A stretch of DNA of 64,000 nucleotides, taken from the NCBI GenBank assembly GCA_951394045.1, contig OX595986.1:3501534-3565533 (forward strand). Direction: 5' to 3'. Numbering within the stretch: the stretch's first letter is position 1; each line of letters starts with the position of its first letter. Both the position numbers and the translations under genes were made by a program. Under the pieces are notes generated by a model. That model had not been told where the DNA came from. It searched no databases and worked only from the letters and a program-made list of their open reading frames with translations. Source of the DNA: Nitzschia sp. DOCU1 (lineage: Eukaryota; Bacillariophyta; Bacillariophyceae; Bacillariales; Bacillariaceae). This document shows, piece after piece, positions 17,627-26,786 of the stretch.

Positions 17627-20269
17627 ATGTTTGATCCCACTGAACAAGGCGTTAAGGACCTGGTGGAAGCGGCTATTTGCAATTCAGTTGTGAATGTTAT
17701 CCACACGAGATCGCTGAGTGATGTTGGACTTGACGACGGATCTGGGGATTACCTGCAACACAGCATCGGCAACCTCGGCAATGCGAGATTTACCCAGCCC
17801 AAGACGCTAGAAGAAGAAGTCAAGCGATTACAAGCATTGCGATCATACTTGGTCCTCGATAGTGAACGGGAATTTCCATTTGAACGGCTGACTGCTCTGG
17901 GGAGCAGAATTCTAAAGGCGCCGATTTCACTTGTAAGCTTGGTCGACTTGGGTCGGCAGTGGTTCATGTCCAACCGAGGACTTGAGGAGATTCGAGAGAC
18001 GCATAGAAAGCATGCGTTTTGTGCACATGCCATTGCTGGAGAGGACGATATCTTTGAGGTTCGAGATGCCACACAAGATGCGAGATTTAAGAGGAACCCG
18101 CTGGTGACGGGGCACCCCCACATTCGATTTTACGCAGGGGCACCGTTAGTATCACCCGAAGGATACAAACTGGGCACCTTTTGTATTATCGACACCGATC
18201 CCCGTCCTAATGGGCTCGACATGACTGAGAAGCAGAATCTTAGGGAACTTAGCGAGCTTGCAGTCCAGGTACTGGTGAATCGAAGACAGAAGAAAGAGCG
18301 AGAATGCGACAAGAACAATCAGTTGATCGCCTGTACTGCCCACGATCTGCTAACGCCCTTGTCGGCCATCGAGTTGAGTCTCGCTCTTCTCAAGGATGAT
18401 GCACAGTTTCAAAATCGCTTGACGGCCGAGCAGCGAGAGGGGATTCGAAAAGCGGCTGAATGCTCAACAGTACTGCAAGGGATCTGCAGCAACGTTCGAT
18501 CGTCCATAGGGGGAACCAAGAACTCCTTTGAGCTTTCTCATATTCGATCTCAGCTGCACTCCTTCAGTATCGATCGGCTGGTAGATCGTCTGTACGTTAT
18601 TGCGGAACCGATGGAAAAGAAAGTTCCTGTCAAAATTTCCATAGATCCAGACGTTCCGCGCACCATCATTTCCGACGAAGCCAAGATCTTTCGCTGTGCC
18701 ATGAACTATCTGGTCCTAGCATGTGCGCGAACGAGGACAGGGATGGTTTCGCTTCGATTCAGTACGCAAACTGGATACGAAGTAGAGAAACCTTTGTTAT
18801 TTGTTCACTGCGACGATACGGCGCCTCCTCTTGAACTCGAAATATACCCCCATTTATTCAAGCCTGTCACTTCGAAATTGTGCTTGTTCCCAGATGCATA
18901 CGGAGGAAAAAGCAGCGTAAAGAATCGATCAAGTAACTTGGAGCTAGCTCTTTTCTCCGTCGCTAGTGAAATGGATGCTGTCGGGGGAGAATATGGATTC
19001 CATCCCCGGGCGCCCGAACACGGTTTGGTCCTCGATCAACCTGCCGATGGTACATCAACTACCGGCTCTACGTTTTGGTTCTCTCTTGCATATTCCGTCC
19101 CAGAAGTGAAGAATTCTCCAAATCCCATGTCCCCAGAGAAAGATTTCAATCGATCCCTTTCTCGAGAGCTGGCGGCCCAGTTCCATAGGTCCATTATGGG
19201 GATCACGGAATCCCCGCCATCTTCACGAGACGGGTCATCGACAAACATGGACGTTTCTGAAAAGACGAACATGGACGCTTCTGAAAACACAGACGCTCCA
19301 GCGAAGACACAGCAGACTACCGAGCCTGGTGCTCCAGTCACGGAACGAAAACGAAGGGCGTTGATCATTGAAGATTCAGCTGTCGTATTGAAAATGTTGA
19401 CGAGAAGCTTATCCAATCTCGGTTTTGAGGTGACCCAAGCAGAGAACGGAATGGAAGGTCTAAAGGAGTTAAAAACATCACTTTTCGACTTGACAATTTG
19501 CGATTTCCTGATGCCCGTCATGGATGGCTTGGATTGCGTTCAGCAATATCGGCAGTGGGAGAAAGTGCATCGCCCTTGGATTCGCCAGCGCATCATTGGC
19601 ATGTCCGCCCATGCAGCTCAGGCAGATGTTGAGAAGGCGCTCAACATAGGAATGAATGATTACAAAAACAAACCTGTGACTTTGCCCCAGCTGAAGGAGC
19701 TTGTTGCCACCGAGGAGCAAACAGCCATGTCCAAGCGGTTGGACGATCTTGAGCTGACTGAGGCCTTGTCATTTGAAGTCGAAACCAACGGGGCAGAAAG
19801 GATGACCTGCAATAATGAATCTGACGCCCACACACCCTTCGAGAACGATACCGAAAGTGTTCCTCAAACGCCAACAATGCCATCGCGAGAGCTGACTTGC
19901 TTGGTCTTGAGTCCTCCTTTGAGCGAGTCTTACGCTGCGCGCGTCCAAGACACGATCCGACAAGCAGGGTGGCACTCGACATCCGTTCATGGTCACAACG
20001 AGGCCGCTGCTTTCTTGAAGATGCGATCATGGGATATGGTTCTAACTGACGAGTCCTTCTCCCAGGTGGTATTAGATTTTCGCCAATGGGAAGGGCAGCA
20101 TAGAATCCATCGACAATCGAACGTTATTGTCATAAGCGAGAAATTGACACCAGGGGCTTCATCTTCGTCGGCTACAATTCCGGAAGGAGCCGATGCAATC
20201 ATTGGCAAGCCGCTGGGCCTCCTGGCATTACAACGACTGCTCATCAATAAAGCCAAAGAGCTCGACTAG
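17627..20269 (+). CDS. GAF/histidine-kinase-like/receiver protein, HK-A (His kept, ATP site degenerate)
   Basis: 880 residues, intronless, soluble. A GAF-type sensor domain spans about residues 85-215 (RFYAGAPLVSPEGYKLGTFC). The dimerisation/phospho-acceptor H-box follows: CTAHDLLTPL with His239 intact. The ATP-binding region (about 345-490) keeps its fold outline (GSTFWFSL end) but not its key residues: the N-box reads NYLVLACARTRTG (second Asn and Lys lost), G1 reads CDDTAPPL and G2 reads NLELALFSV (glycines lost). A full receiver domain follows a Ser/Thr-rich linker (ALIIEDS, phospho-acceptor Asp626 in CDFLMP, Lys682 in NKP). The last ~110 residues form a second, divergent receiver (LTDES, GKP). 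The neighbour at 39978-42599 is a paralogue with the opposite pattern of loss. It should be unable to autophosphorylate by itself. Confidence 0.85.
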   Translation: MFDPTEQGVKDLVEAAICNSVVNVIHTRSLSDVGLDDGSGDYLQHSIGNLGNARFTQPKTLEEEVKRLQALRSYLVLDSEREFPFERLTALGSRILKAPISLVSLVDLGRQWFMSNRGLEEIRETHRKHAFCAHAIAGEDDIFEVRDATQDARFKRNPLVTGHPHIRFYAGAPLVSPEGYKLGTFCIIDTDPRPNGLDMTEKQNLRELSELAVQVLVNRRQKKERECDKNNQLIACTAHDLLTPLSAIELSLALLKDDAQFQNRLTAEQREGIRKAAECSTVLQGICSNVRSSIGGTKNSFELSHIRSQLHSFSIDRLVDRLYVIAEPMEKKVPVKISIDPDVPRTIISDEAKIFRCAMNYLVLACARTRTGMVSLRFSTQTGYEVEKPLLFVHCDDTAPPLELEIYPHLFKPVTSKLCLFPDAYGGKSSVKNRSSNLELALFSVASEMDAVGGEYGFHPRAPEHGLVLDQPADGTSTTGSTFWFSLAYSVPEVKNSPNPMSPEKDFNRSLSRELAAQFHRSIMGITESPPSSRDGSSTNMDVSEKTNMDASENTDAPAKTQQTTEPGAPVTERKRRALIIEDSAVVLKMLTRSLSNLGFEVTQAENGMEGLKELKTSLFDLTICDFLMPVMDGLDCVQQYRQWEKVHRPWIRQRIIGMSAHAAQADVEKALNIGMNDYKNKPVTLPQLKELVATEEQTAMSKRLDDLELTEALSFEVETNGAERMTCNNESDAHTPFENDTESVPQTPTMPSRELTCLVLSPPLSESYAARVQDTIRQAGWHSTSVHGHNEAAAFLKMRSWDMVLTDESFSQVVLDFRQWEGQHRIHRQSNVIVISEKLTPGASSSSATIPEGADAIIGKPLGLLALQRLLINKAKELD

Positions 20270-20294
20270 TAGGAAGTGAACCGTTTCTAGACTA

Positions 20295-21800
20295 CTATAG
20301 ATAAATTCCAAGTGCCATGTACAACAGACTGAATATACAGTGTTGCGTATATTGTTGAAAACCAGCGGTCCGAATCTGGTAGATCACAGCAATGATGAAT
20401 GCAAGGATCGTGTAGTTAGCTTTGTCCGCGGGAATCACCATACCTGTTGTCTGAATGTATGCCACGAGGACAGGTATGGAGAACTTGATCCACTCGGCTT
20501 TCTTTGCCTCCCCCAAGGCGTAGAATTGTCTAGCCGGTGCTCCTTGCAGCTCCTGTGCATGCGATTCTTCAATTTTTGCTAAAACCGTCCAAATGAAATT
20601 CACAATGATCGCCCCAAGCCACATATCAACGGAATAGTGGAAGCCTTCATACACTTCAACCATGTAGTCGATAGCAACCAGAGTCCATAATGCGGAAGTG
20701 AATAGAGGCTTCCCCACAATACTCACCACCACGCATGCAATGGTCGACGTGACTGTGGCGTGCCCGCTGATGATCAAATCGTTGCATCCACCATTTGCCT
20801 GAGGAATGAATCCCGTCAAGAGCCACTCGGACCATTCCTGGGGAGGAGGAACAGGAAAGTGGCTAAAGTAACAACGAGGATTCTGACTGGGCAGTACCGT
20901 GATGAGGAAGCTGATCGTTCGAATCGCCCGGGCAATGGCGAGAGTAAGGACACCTCGCAGTGCCAAACTCCATAAATTCCTCTTCATCGCAGTTCCCTGC
21001 ATTTCAATCGCAACCAGTGACATGCCTAGTCCAGACACAAGGATCCATTCAACGTTGATCATGCCTCTCAATTTGACAATGTCTCGCTTGGTCAAATCTA
21101 GAACATTGTTGAGAAAATGTCGTAGAATGATTTGTCCATTGTCCTGCAACGGCTCGGGCAACTTTCCAACAACATGACTGGGAAAATAAGTCGCGGAAAC
21201 AACCCATATAAAGAAATTTTCCGTCAACAGTACAGTCGTCAAGAGAATCACTGCTAGGACGGCCTTGATCGGCCCTGACAACCCCGGTTTCTTGTTCAGC
21301 TGCGAGGAGTCCTTGTCTTTCATCGGCTCCGATATTGGTTTTGGTCGGGACGACAGGCCAAATATGAGCATCCCAGCCGCCGCCATTCCACTGCTCAAAA
21401 CGCCTGGAAGTTGATTTCCCACAACCGTAGCCATGACAGCCAAAGGAATGTATCTTTGGTGCGGGAGATCCTGAGACGATACGTCAAACACCCCAAGGCC
21501 GACCGCCAGAATGAGGAAGCATGGAAGCGATGTCGCCCATACAGTAGCAAGAAGAGCAACCAAATGCCCTTTTGACCGTATCCGAGACATGAAAGCAACA
21601 ACAGCAAGAAGAATCATTTGCGCAAGAACCAGCCCCCTGAATAACATGGTATTTCGTTTGCCGACTGCAGCAGCCGTTTTGCCCCCTTCATGCGTTTTAT
21701 CTAATCGCGGTGGCGAAGAAGAATCGTTGACCTTGCTGCCATCATCTCGGGACGAGGATCCTCCCGGATGAGCGTTGACTCTTCGATGTAAAGGCATCAT
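20295..21800 (-). CDS. Sphingomyelin-synthase-like/PAP2-type membrane enzyme
   Basis: 501 residues with about ten hydrophobic segments. The catalytic region near residues 335-395 has CNDLIISGHATVTS and then EGFHYSVDMWLGAII. These match the C3 (SGHT/A) and C4 (HYxxD) motifs of the sphingomyelin/inositolphosphorylceramide synthase family, with the two His and one Asp of the triad present. The family moves a phospho-headgroup from a glycerophospholipid to ceramide in Golgi or plasma membrane. The headgroup used here cannot be read from sequence. The protein is longer at its N-terminus than human SMS1/2, with a ~50-residue polar Ser-rich lead and additional membrane helices. It is convergent with HK-A (25 bp between stops). 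Confidence 0.75.
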   Translation of the reverse strand: MMPLHRRVNAHPGGSSSRDDGSKVNDSSSPPRLDKTHEGGKTAAAVGKRNTMLFRGLVLAQMILLAVVAFMSRIRSKGHLVALLATVWATSLPCFLILAVGLGVFDVSSQDLPHQRYIPLAVMATVVGNQLPGVLSSGMAAAGMLIFGLSSRPKPISEPMKDKDSSQLNKKPGLSGPIKAVLAVILLTTVLLTENFFIWVVSATYFPSHVVGKLPEPLQDNGQIILRHFLNNVLDLTKRDIVKLRGMINVEWILVSGLGMSLVAIEMQGTAMKRNLWSLALRGVLTLAIARAIRTISFLITVLPSQNPRCYFSHFPVPPPQEWSEWLLTGFIPQANGGCNDLIISGHATVTSTIACVVVSIVGKPLFTSALWTLVAIDYMVEVYEGFHYSVDMWLGAIIVNFIWTVLAKIEESHAQELQGAPARQFYALGEAKKAEWIKFSIPVLVAYIQTTGMVIPADKANYTILAFIIAVIYQIRTAGFQQYTQHCIFSLLYMALGIYL

Positions 21801-22250
21801 GGGACAGTTTTGGAGCTATGGCTATGCTTACTATTAGTTCCTTTGTCGTTGTTGAAAAGTCAGCTCTCGTTGATGAACCCCGTATCATTTTTACGCGCGT
21901 AAAGAAGTGCGATGGCGAATAGACCGAACACTCAAATACATGTCGTTCAAACCAATAGAAATAGACTAATCATCAAAGGCGAACACCCCACCAAATGACC
22001 GAAAGAAGAGCGTTTTGGTGTGCACGGCGGACGCCCAAAGATTTCCTACCATTTTTGGATCGAACGAGTCAGTTGGCTCCTTCCGACGCGGACGATCAAA
22101 GACAGAGGCATGGTTCGACCACAGAGCACTTGAGCACGGTGCACCAGAGACCACCATCATCACAATGCAATCTCAATTCAATTTTTGGAAGGCAAGCACT
22201 TCGTCCCTAGTTACTTTTTGTCGAGTGCATCGAAAGACCGACAATAAGAT
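21801..22250. promoter_or_regulatory. Divergent intergenic region
   Basis: 450 bp between the starts of the SMS-like gene and LSM8. I see no gene and no defined element. Confidence 0.4.
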
Positions 22251-22627
22251 ATGTCTGCAACTCTAAAGGAATGGAAGAACAGTAAGTGAGAATGGCCAAG
22301 AGGAACGCCCGATCCGCCCCCGCCCCCAATCCAGTCTTACGCTGACTTTCTCTTGCCGCCGTATCCTCAGAAACGATATGCGTTATAACGAACGACGGTA
22401 GGCTCATCACGGGTGAACTCGTCGGTAATGACCAAGTCCAGAACTTAATATTGAATGAGGCACAGGAAAGGGTTTACACAGATGATGCTCCTTGCGAGAT
22501 GGTCGACTTGGGACTCTATGTCATACGCGGGGACAATGTATGCATGATTGGAGAGTTTGATCCAACAAAATGGGACGATTCTACAGTGGCACCACCGCTT
22601 CCGTCGGTACAACAACACCAACTATAG
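22251..22627 (+). CDS. LSM8: LSM8, U6 snRNA-associated Sm-like protein
   Basis: Two exons, 22251-22281 and 22371-22627, with an 89-bp intron (gtaagt...cctcag) after a 10-codon first exon. The product is 95 residues and was found by hand because the first exon is too short to stand out. The Sm fold is clear: Sm1 with TNDGRLITGELVGND and NLILNEAQERV, Sm2 with LGLYVIRGDNVCMIGE. The ERVY and GLYVIRGDNV strings are the Lsm8 hallmarks. Lsm8 makes the Lsm2-8 ring nuclear and binds the U6 3' oligo(U) tail for splicing. It is convergent with the NAD kinase, with 61 bp between the stops. Confidence 0.92.
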
Positions 22628-22688
22628 TATTCTTGCTGCTACACACGTTGCTTAAAAATTCACATATCTACTACCAGCCTTCGCACAG

Positions 22689-23955
22689 CTAGAGTTCCAA
22701 GGGAAGCGGGCGCATTCGATGCTTCGGGACAAACATCTGAAGTGGAGGCGCTTGGTTGTCAATCAGAATTTCGTCGCCGAGCTCTAGATTGTGTGTCAAG
22801 TGCGATCCATCAATAAAGATTCGCCCCTTTTGAGAATTCCAGCGTAAATGCATCTTTTGGCCCTCCTTCACCATTCCATTGTTGATATCTCTACTCAGAT
22901 CTTCATTTGAATTCTCCATCATGTGCTCACGAATCAAGTATTGCAACTCTGTCGAGTTCACATCCATAGGCTTGCCCCCCGCTGCTGCCATTGCTGCTGT
23001 CGACCCTGTGCTAGTAGATACCCACATGCCCGAAGACCACACGTTCAAGCTCTGCTCTACATCATACGCAATCCCAGCAAATCGAGTGATAGTACCGTAG
23101 TCCGTCTTTGGCTTCGATTCGTCTTCTAGGCTGTGTAACCAACCCATGCGGAAACGAGACACTGCCGCAGGACTCGGATTGGCAATCAACAAGTCATTCA
23201 ACGCAGGAACCAAACGAGTTTCAGAAAATGTTGACTTTACTTTGCACCGAATTCGAGTTCGCGGGGTCAATTGATCCTCACATTCTCCATGCAAAACACC
23301 AGGGACACTTTCCGACAAATCCAACGCTGTACTGTAACACAAAGCGCCGTGGGATCTACCGAAAACAACGACCATTCGTCCAAAAGTTAGCCACAATTCT
23401 AAATCCACGATCCGGCGACCACATCTGCCCATGTAACGGTATCGCACTAACCTTCTCTCGTCCACCACTTTCTTCTTAACCTTTCTATCTTCAAGAGATA
23501 CGTTTGGATCGGAATTGATTCCGAGCAATGGTATTGTTCCATGATCTAGAAAATGTGCCGCACTCAACACTGTCCCATCTCCACCAACAGCAACCATCAA
23601 ATCAATATCTGCTAAATGTTGTCGATCCAACTCCACCCGATTCACACAACTAAAGTTGACTTGATGTTGGCGAAGGACGCTCAAAAGATCGTTCACACAT
23701 TGCTTATGAGCCTTGTAGCGTTGTTCCAAACGTTTCCAACGAAGCGCCTTGGGAGCTTGACCTCGGAGTTTTAACTTTTTGAAAGAAGCGACACGATCAT
23801 AGTGTATAGTGAGAGGTCATGTGTAATACAGGCGCCAGATTCACAAAGTGCTTGGGTGCCTTTACCTGAGAGTATTCTTCAAACGCCGTCTGCTTGATTA
23901 CCACCAGCAGGTTCTTATATTTTAGCGTGGAACCGACAACGTTTAGACTGGCCAT
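22689..23955 (-). CDS. NAD(H) kinase, three exons
   Basis: Phosphorylates NAD(H) to NADP(H). Exons run 23955-23866, 23774-23452 and 23355-22689, joining in frame to 359 residues. The first exon gives MASLNVVGSTLKYKNLLVV and the IKQTAFEEYSQ segment. Exon 2 carries the catalytic GGDGT motif and GINSDP. Exon 3 carries NDLLIANPSPAAVSRF and the conserved STGSTAA loop. The second intron (23451-23356, 96 bp) has no stop in frame, but removing it restores the conserved RRSHGALC junction. The NDLLIANPSPA form is that of the plant NADK3 (NADH-kinase) type. No targeting peptide is visible. Tail-to-tail with LSM8. Confidence 0.9.
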
Positions 23956-24409
23956 GATCTCGACTTGCAACTACTACTTGCTTAACTTTGCCTGCAAGAA
24001 TAGGACGTTTCCCGTTGGCGATGGTAAATGCTTCGCAAACATGAAGCGGAGAAAGGATTTGTGAAGGCAGCGACAAATCCATCGGGTGCGGGCGCGATGG
24101 TGCCAAAAGTGGGTCAACGGAATGGATCGCGAGGAAAGTCTCCGCCCGCCGTGCCTGTAGGGCGAGCGAGCGAACATGGTTGGTTAGATTACTTTGACTA
24201 CATCTCCGGCGGGATGGATGCAACTTCGATACTACTCACATTTTGCGTGGAGGTGATAGTCAGTCAAAACTCGACGTGCGGTAGATATTCTGCAGTTTCG
24301 TTGTATACTACTTGGAACATTTATTACAATGCATCAGGTGATACACCGGGGCTATAGATAATGTTTGAATCAACCATTTGAGACAGTTGGCTTGCTTTTG
24401 GCTGGCTAC
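23956..24409. other. Intergenic region without a gene
   Basis: 454 bp between the NAD kinase start and the end of the next minus-strand gene. Frames on both strands overlap here but none has family features, a signal peptide or splice support. Confidence 0.4.
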
Positions 24410-25609
24410 TTAATCTGAAAGGTTGATGGATGCTCGGTCGAGCTTGGTCTTCAAGTAGTAAACATAGGCGGCCAGAAGGACAAAGGCAACCACGAAGATG
24501 CCAATAAAGATGGAAGCAGTCTTGTTGGCCTTGGTGCCCACTTGCGTGATGATACCGTCCTTACGAACAACCTTGATTCCGGAAATGTAGTTGCAGGCGT
24601 TTTCGTTGGGTTGGCTTACGTATCCAGAGGAAGCGAGGTAAGACTCGCACTTTCCGGAATACTCGTAGATGTATTCACACATTTCAATGACTTGATCAGC
24701 ATCTTGGGCATCATTTCCGTCGTTGTTGAAGTCTTCAGGCTCCTTACAGGACAGACAGTCCATGGTGATGATGCTTTTCGAGGCGTAAGGAAGGCTTTCT
24801 CCAGCGAGGGACTTGTAAGTGGTAGCTCCACCATAGTTGTCAGCAAAGGTGGTACAGGTATCATCAGTGAAAAGACCAAGGAAGATAGCTCCGCCTTGCT
24901 CCGCGCAGTAAGGACCAAGGTAGTAATTGACCTGAGCATCTTCCAGTTCGCGGTTGGCATTGTTGTTGTTATTGAATCTAGCCTGTGCGCAATCAACATA
25001 GTTTGCAAGCTCGAACTTTTCCTGGTTCTGTTGTTGATCTTCATTGTAAGGGTTTCGGACATCGCACATTTCAACCATGTTATATTTGCTGAAGCAGTCG
25101 TACTCGCAGACTTCGGCATTGAAATCATCGGCCTTTGCATCATCGTTGTTACAGTCGCACATCGTTTGAGCAGTGTACTCACAACGCCATTGGTTGTAGT
25201 TCTCGACGGCTTGATAGTACGTGTCGAGGAAAGTGTTCATATCAATAATGTAGTCACCGAACGAGCTACTGCATCCAGCGGCGCTAGTTGCAGAGCAAGA
25301 ACTGGTGGGGCAAAGTCGGAATCGAATCAAACGCTTGGTTTGAATGCGCACATCTTCTTCACCATCAACGTTGGAGTTCCACTGGCTGACATGATGGCAG
25401 CCTTGGAACTTGATGGAGAAGTTGGCAACCCAGGTAAAGTCGATTTCACCATTGTCCTCGAGGCTACGAGCATTTGCCATAATCTTGGCACCCAAGTCGG
25501 AATCCACGGGGATATTGTCGACCATTTGAGTCGCCCTCTTCGGGCTACCATAGATGGGCAGAGTGGCCGAAGCCAAGCTGAATGTCAGCAGATTCAAGAA
25601 AAACTTCAT
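24410..25609 (-). CDS. Silicanin-like type I membrane protein, Cys/Asn/Gln-rich
   Basis: 399 residues. Signal peptide (residues 1-~17), an RXL motif at 48-50 (ARSLED) and another at NNANRELED, a long Cys-rich lumenal part with many Cys pairs (RLCPTSSCS, CDCNNDD, CEYDCFSK, DCLSCKEP), Asn/Gln runs, then one membrane helix (SIFIGIFVVAFVLLAAYVYY) and a short cytosolic tail. This order (signal, RXL processing site, N/Q-rich and Cys-rich domain, single helix) is that described for silicanins, conserved diatom proteins of silica-deposition-vesicle and cell-surface membranes. The assignment rests on architecture, not an alignment. It is divergent from a clear paralogue at 26787; both share the TKR(F/L)...F(R/K)LCP...YIIDxxTxLD core. 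Confidence 0.7.
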   Translation of the reverse strand: MKFFLNLLTFSLASATLPIYGSPKRATQMVDNIPVDSDLGAKIMANARSLEDNGEIDFTWVANFSIKFQGCHHVSQWNSNVDGEEDVRIQTKRLIRFRLCPTSSCSATSAAGCSSSFGDYIIDMNTFLDTYYQAVENYNQWRCEYTAQTMCDCNNDDAKADDFNAEVCEYDCFSKYNMVEMCDVRNPYNEDQQQNQEKFELANYVDCAQARFNNNNNANRELEDAQVNYYLGPYCAEQGGAIFLGLFTDDTCTTFADNYGGATTYKSLAGESLPYASKSIITMDCLSCKEPEDFNNDGNDAQDADQVIEMCEYIYEYSGKCESYLASSGYVSQPNENACNYISGIKVVRKDGIITQVGTKANKTASIFIGIFVVAFVLLAAYVYYLKTKLDRASINLSD

Positions 25610-26786
25610 TTTGATTGAGCGAGTACTACCAACGGGTCAGCAGGGTAGCGCAGAAATAGGCAAGAGTGAGTCGTCTTTCGATGAAACAATAACAATAACA
25701 ACAAAACTCAGCGTCCAAGGAGAAGATTTCCAAGCGACTATTTCAACCCGCAGCAAGCTCGTGACATGCAAACAATCCCTACAATCAGCCATCAGAAGAC
25801 TACGCTACATATCACCCGAGAGAGGTCGATCGATTGATCTGAGGATGCAAATGGAATCTTTCCGTGCAACTATCTGCTGCCATTCATGGAATCTAACGCC
25901 AAGCCGACCGTTCATTCTTCCACCCTAAACTACTACATAAAAGAACTCTTCCAGCGCCACTGCCATTGCAAACGCAAGCTAGCTACATACCTCTCTTTCG
26001 ATGCAAATGGAAGAAGAAGTTGTTGTGCTTTGTCTGCGGAGACGCTTTGTCGAAACGCAAGTCGCAGTGCCTCGCAAGTTCTACACAAATCGTTCCGTTG
26101 TCCCACGCATTGGGAGATACTTAGGAAGATATAACGTGGAACGTTATAACGTGCCGACATACATACAAAAGAACTCCTCGATAAGCGTGAACAACCATCC
26201 GATAGTGAGCGTTGAGATGGCTCGGCGCTCCTTGCTGTCACCCTGCTCTTTCGTGTTGTTTCGAGAACTCGGCTACCCGACAACACCCTAACACACGTTA
26301 ATTCCGATGATATGAGATTCAATTCTGTATATTCATATAAATTTTTCCTTAGAAAAATATATTTCTATAGGCATGAATAAGACATCATCCAGACCACATG
26401 CCTCTTTCCATTTTGGCTACGAGCACTCTCTCTTTTTTTGCAACTGTTGTGCGCCAGAGCACTCTTCGATGCAACAATACCGACAACAATACATAAATCC
26501 TTGTCGATTATTGCAACAACGACCTGGCAGGTGAGGGACGATGTAGTTAGTAGTAGTAGTAGTTGCAACTTGTGCATGGGGTCAGTCGTCGTGTCGTGTG
26601 GATCTTTGGATAAGAGGAGAGAAACAACAATTCGAATCCAATGCGGGAGATGTGAAGAACTCTTGGTGATTCTCCGCGTTTTGGTCATTTTCTTCTTCGT
26701 GTAGTTCGTGGGACACTTTGTGTTCAGCGATTCAGATCCCCTTGAAAAGTGATATCTCACACGTGGTGTCTTTTTTAGATTTTACA
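25610..26786. promoter_or_regulatory. Shared 1.2-kb region between divergent silicanin-like genes
   Basis: 1177 bp between two start codons of paralogous genes. No gene is supported inside. It contains a perfect 12-bp palindrome at 26141-26152, a (TAG)5 run at 26548-26562, an AT-rich inverted repeat (TTTTTC...GAAAAA) near 26345 and a CACGTG core just upstream of the plus-strand gene at 26759. Confidence 0.45.
26141..26152. promoter_or_regulatory. 12-bp perfect palindrome with two ACGT cores
   Basis: The sequence acgttataacgt reads the same on both strands. A second ATAACGTG copy lies 10 bp upstream (about 26130-26138). ACGT cores are typical bZIP contacts. A regulatory role for the divergent silicanin-like pair is inference. 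Confidence 0.35.

Noticed and set aside
24028..24357. 109-codon plus-strand frame upstream of NAD kinase
   Set aside because: No domain, no splice support, and a similar-size frame runs on the opposite strand.
24542..25618. Long plus-strand frame (358 codons) opposite the silicanin-like gene
   Set aside because: It is exactly antisense to a gene with signal peptide, Cys pattern and membrane helix. Long antisense frames arise here from codon bias. The product is a low-complexity Val/Ile-rich string without motifs.
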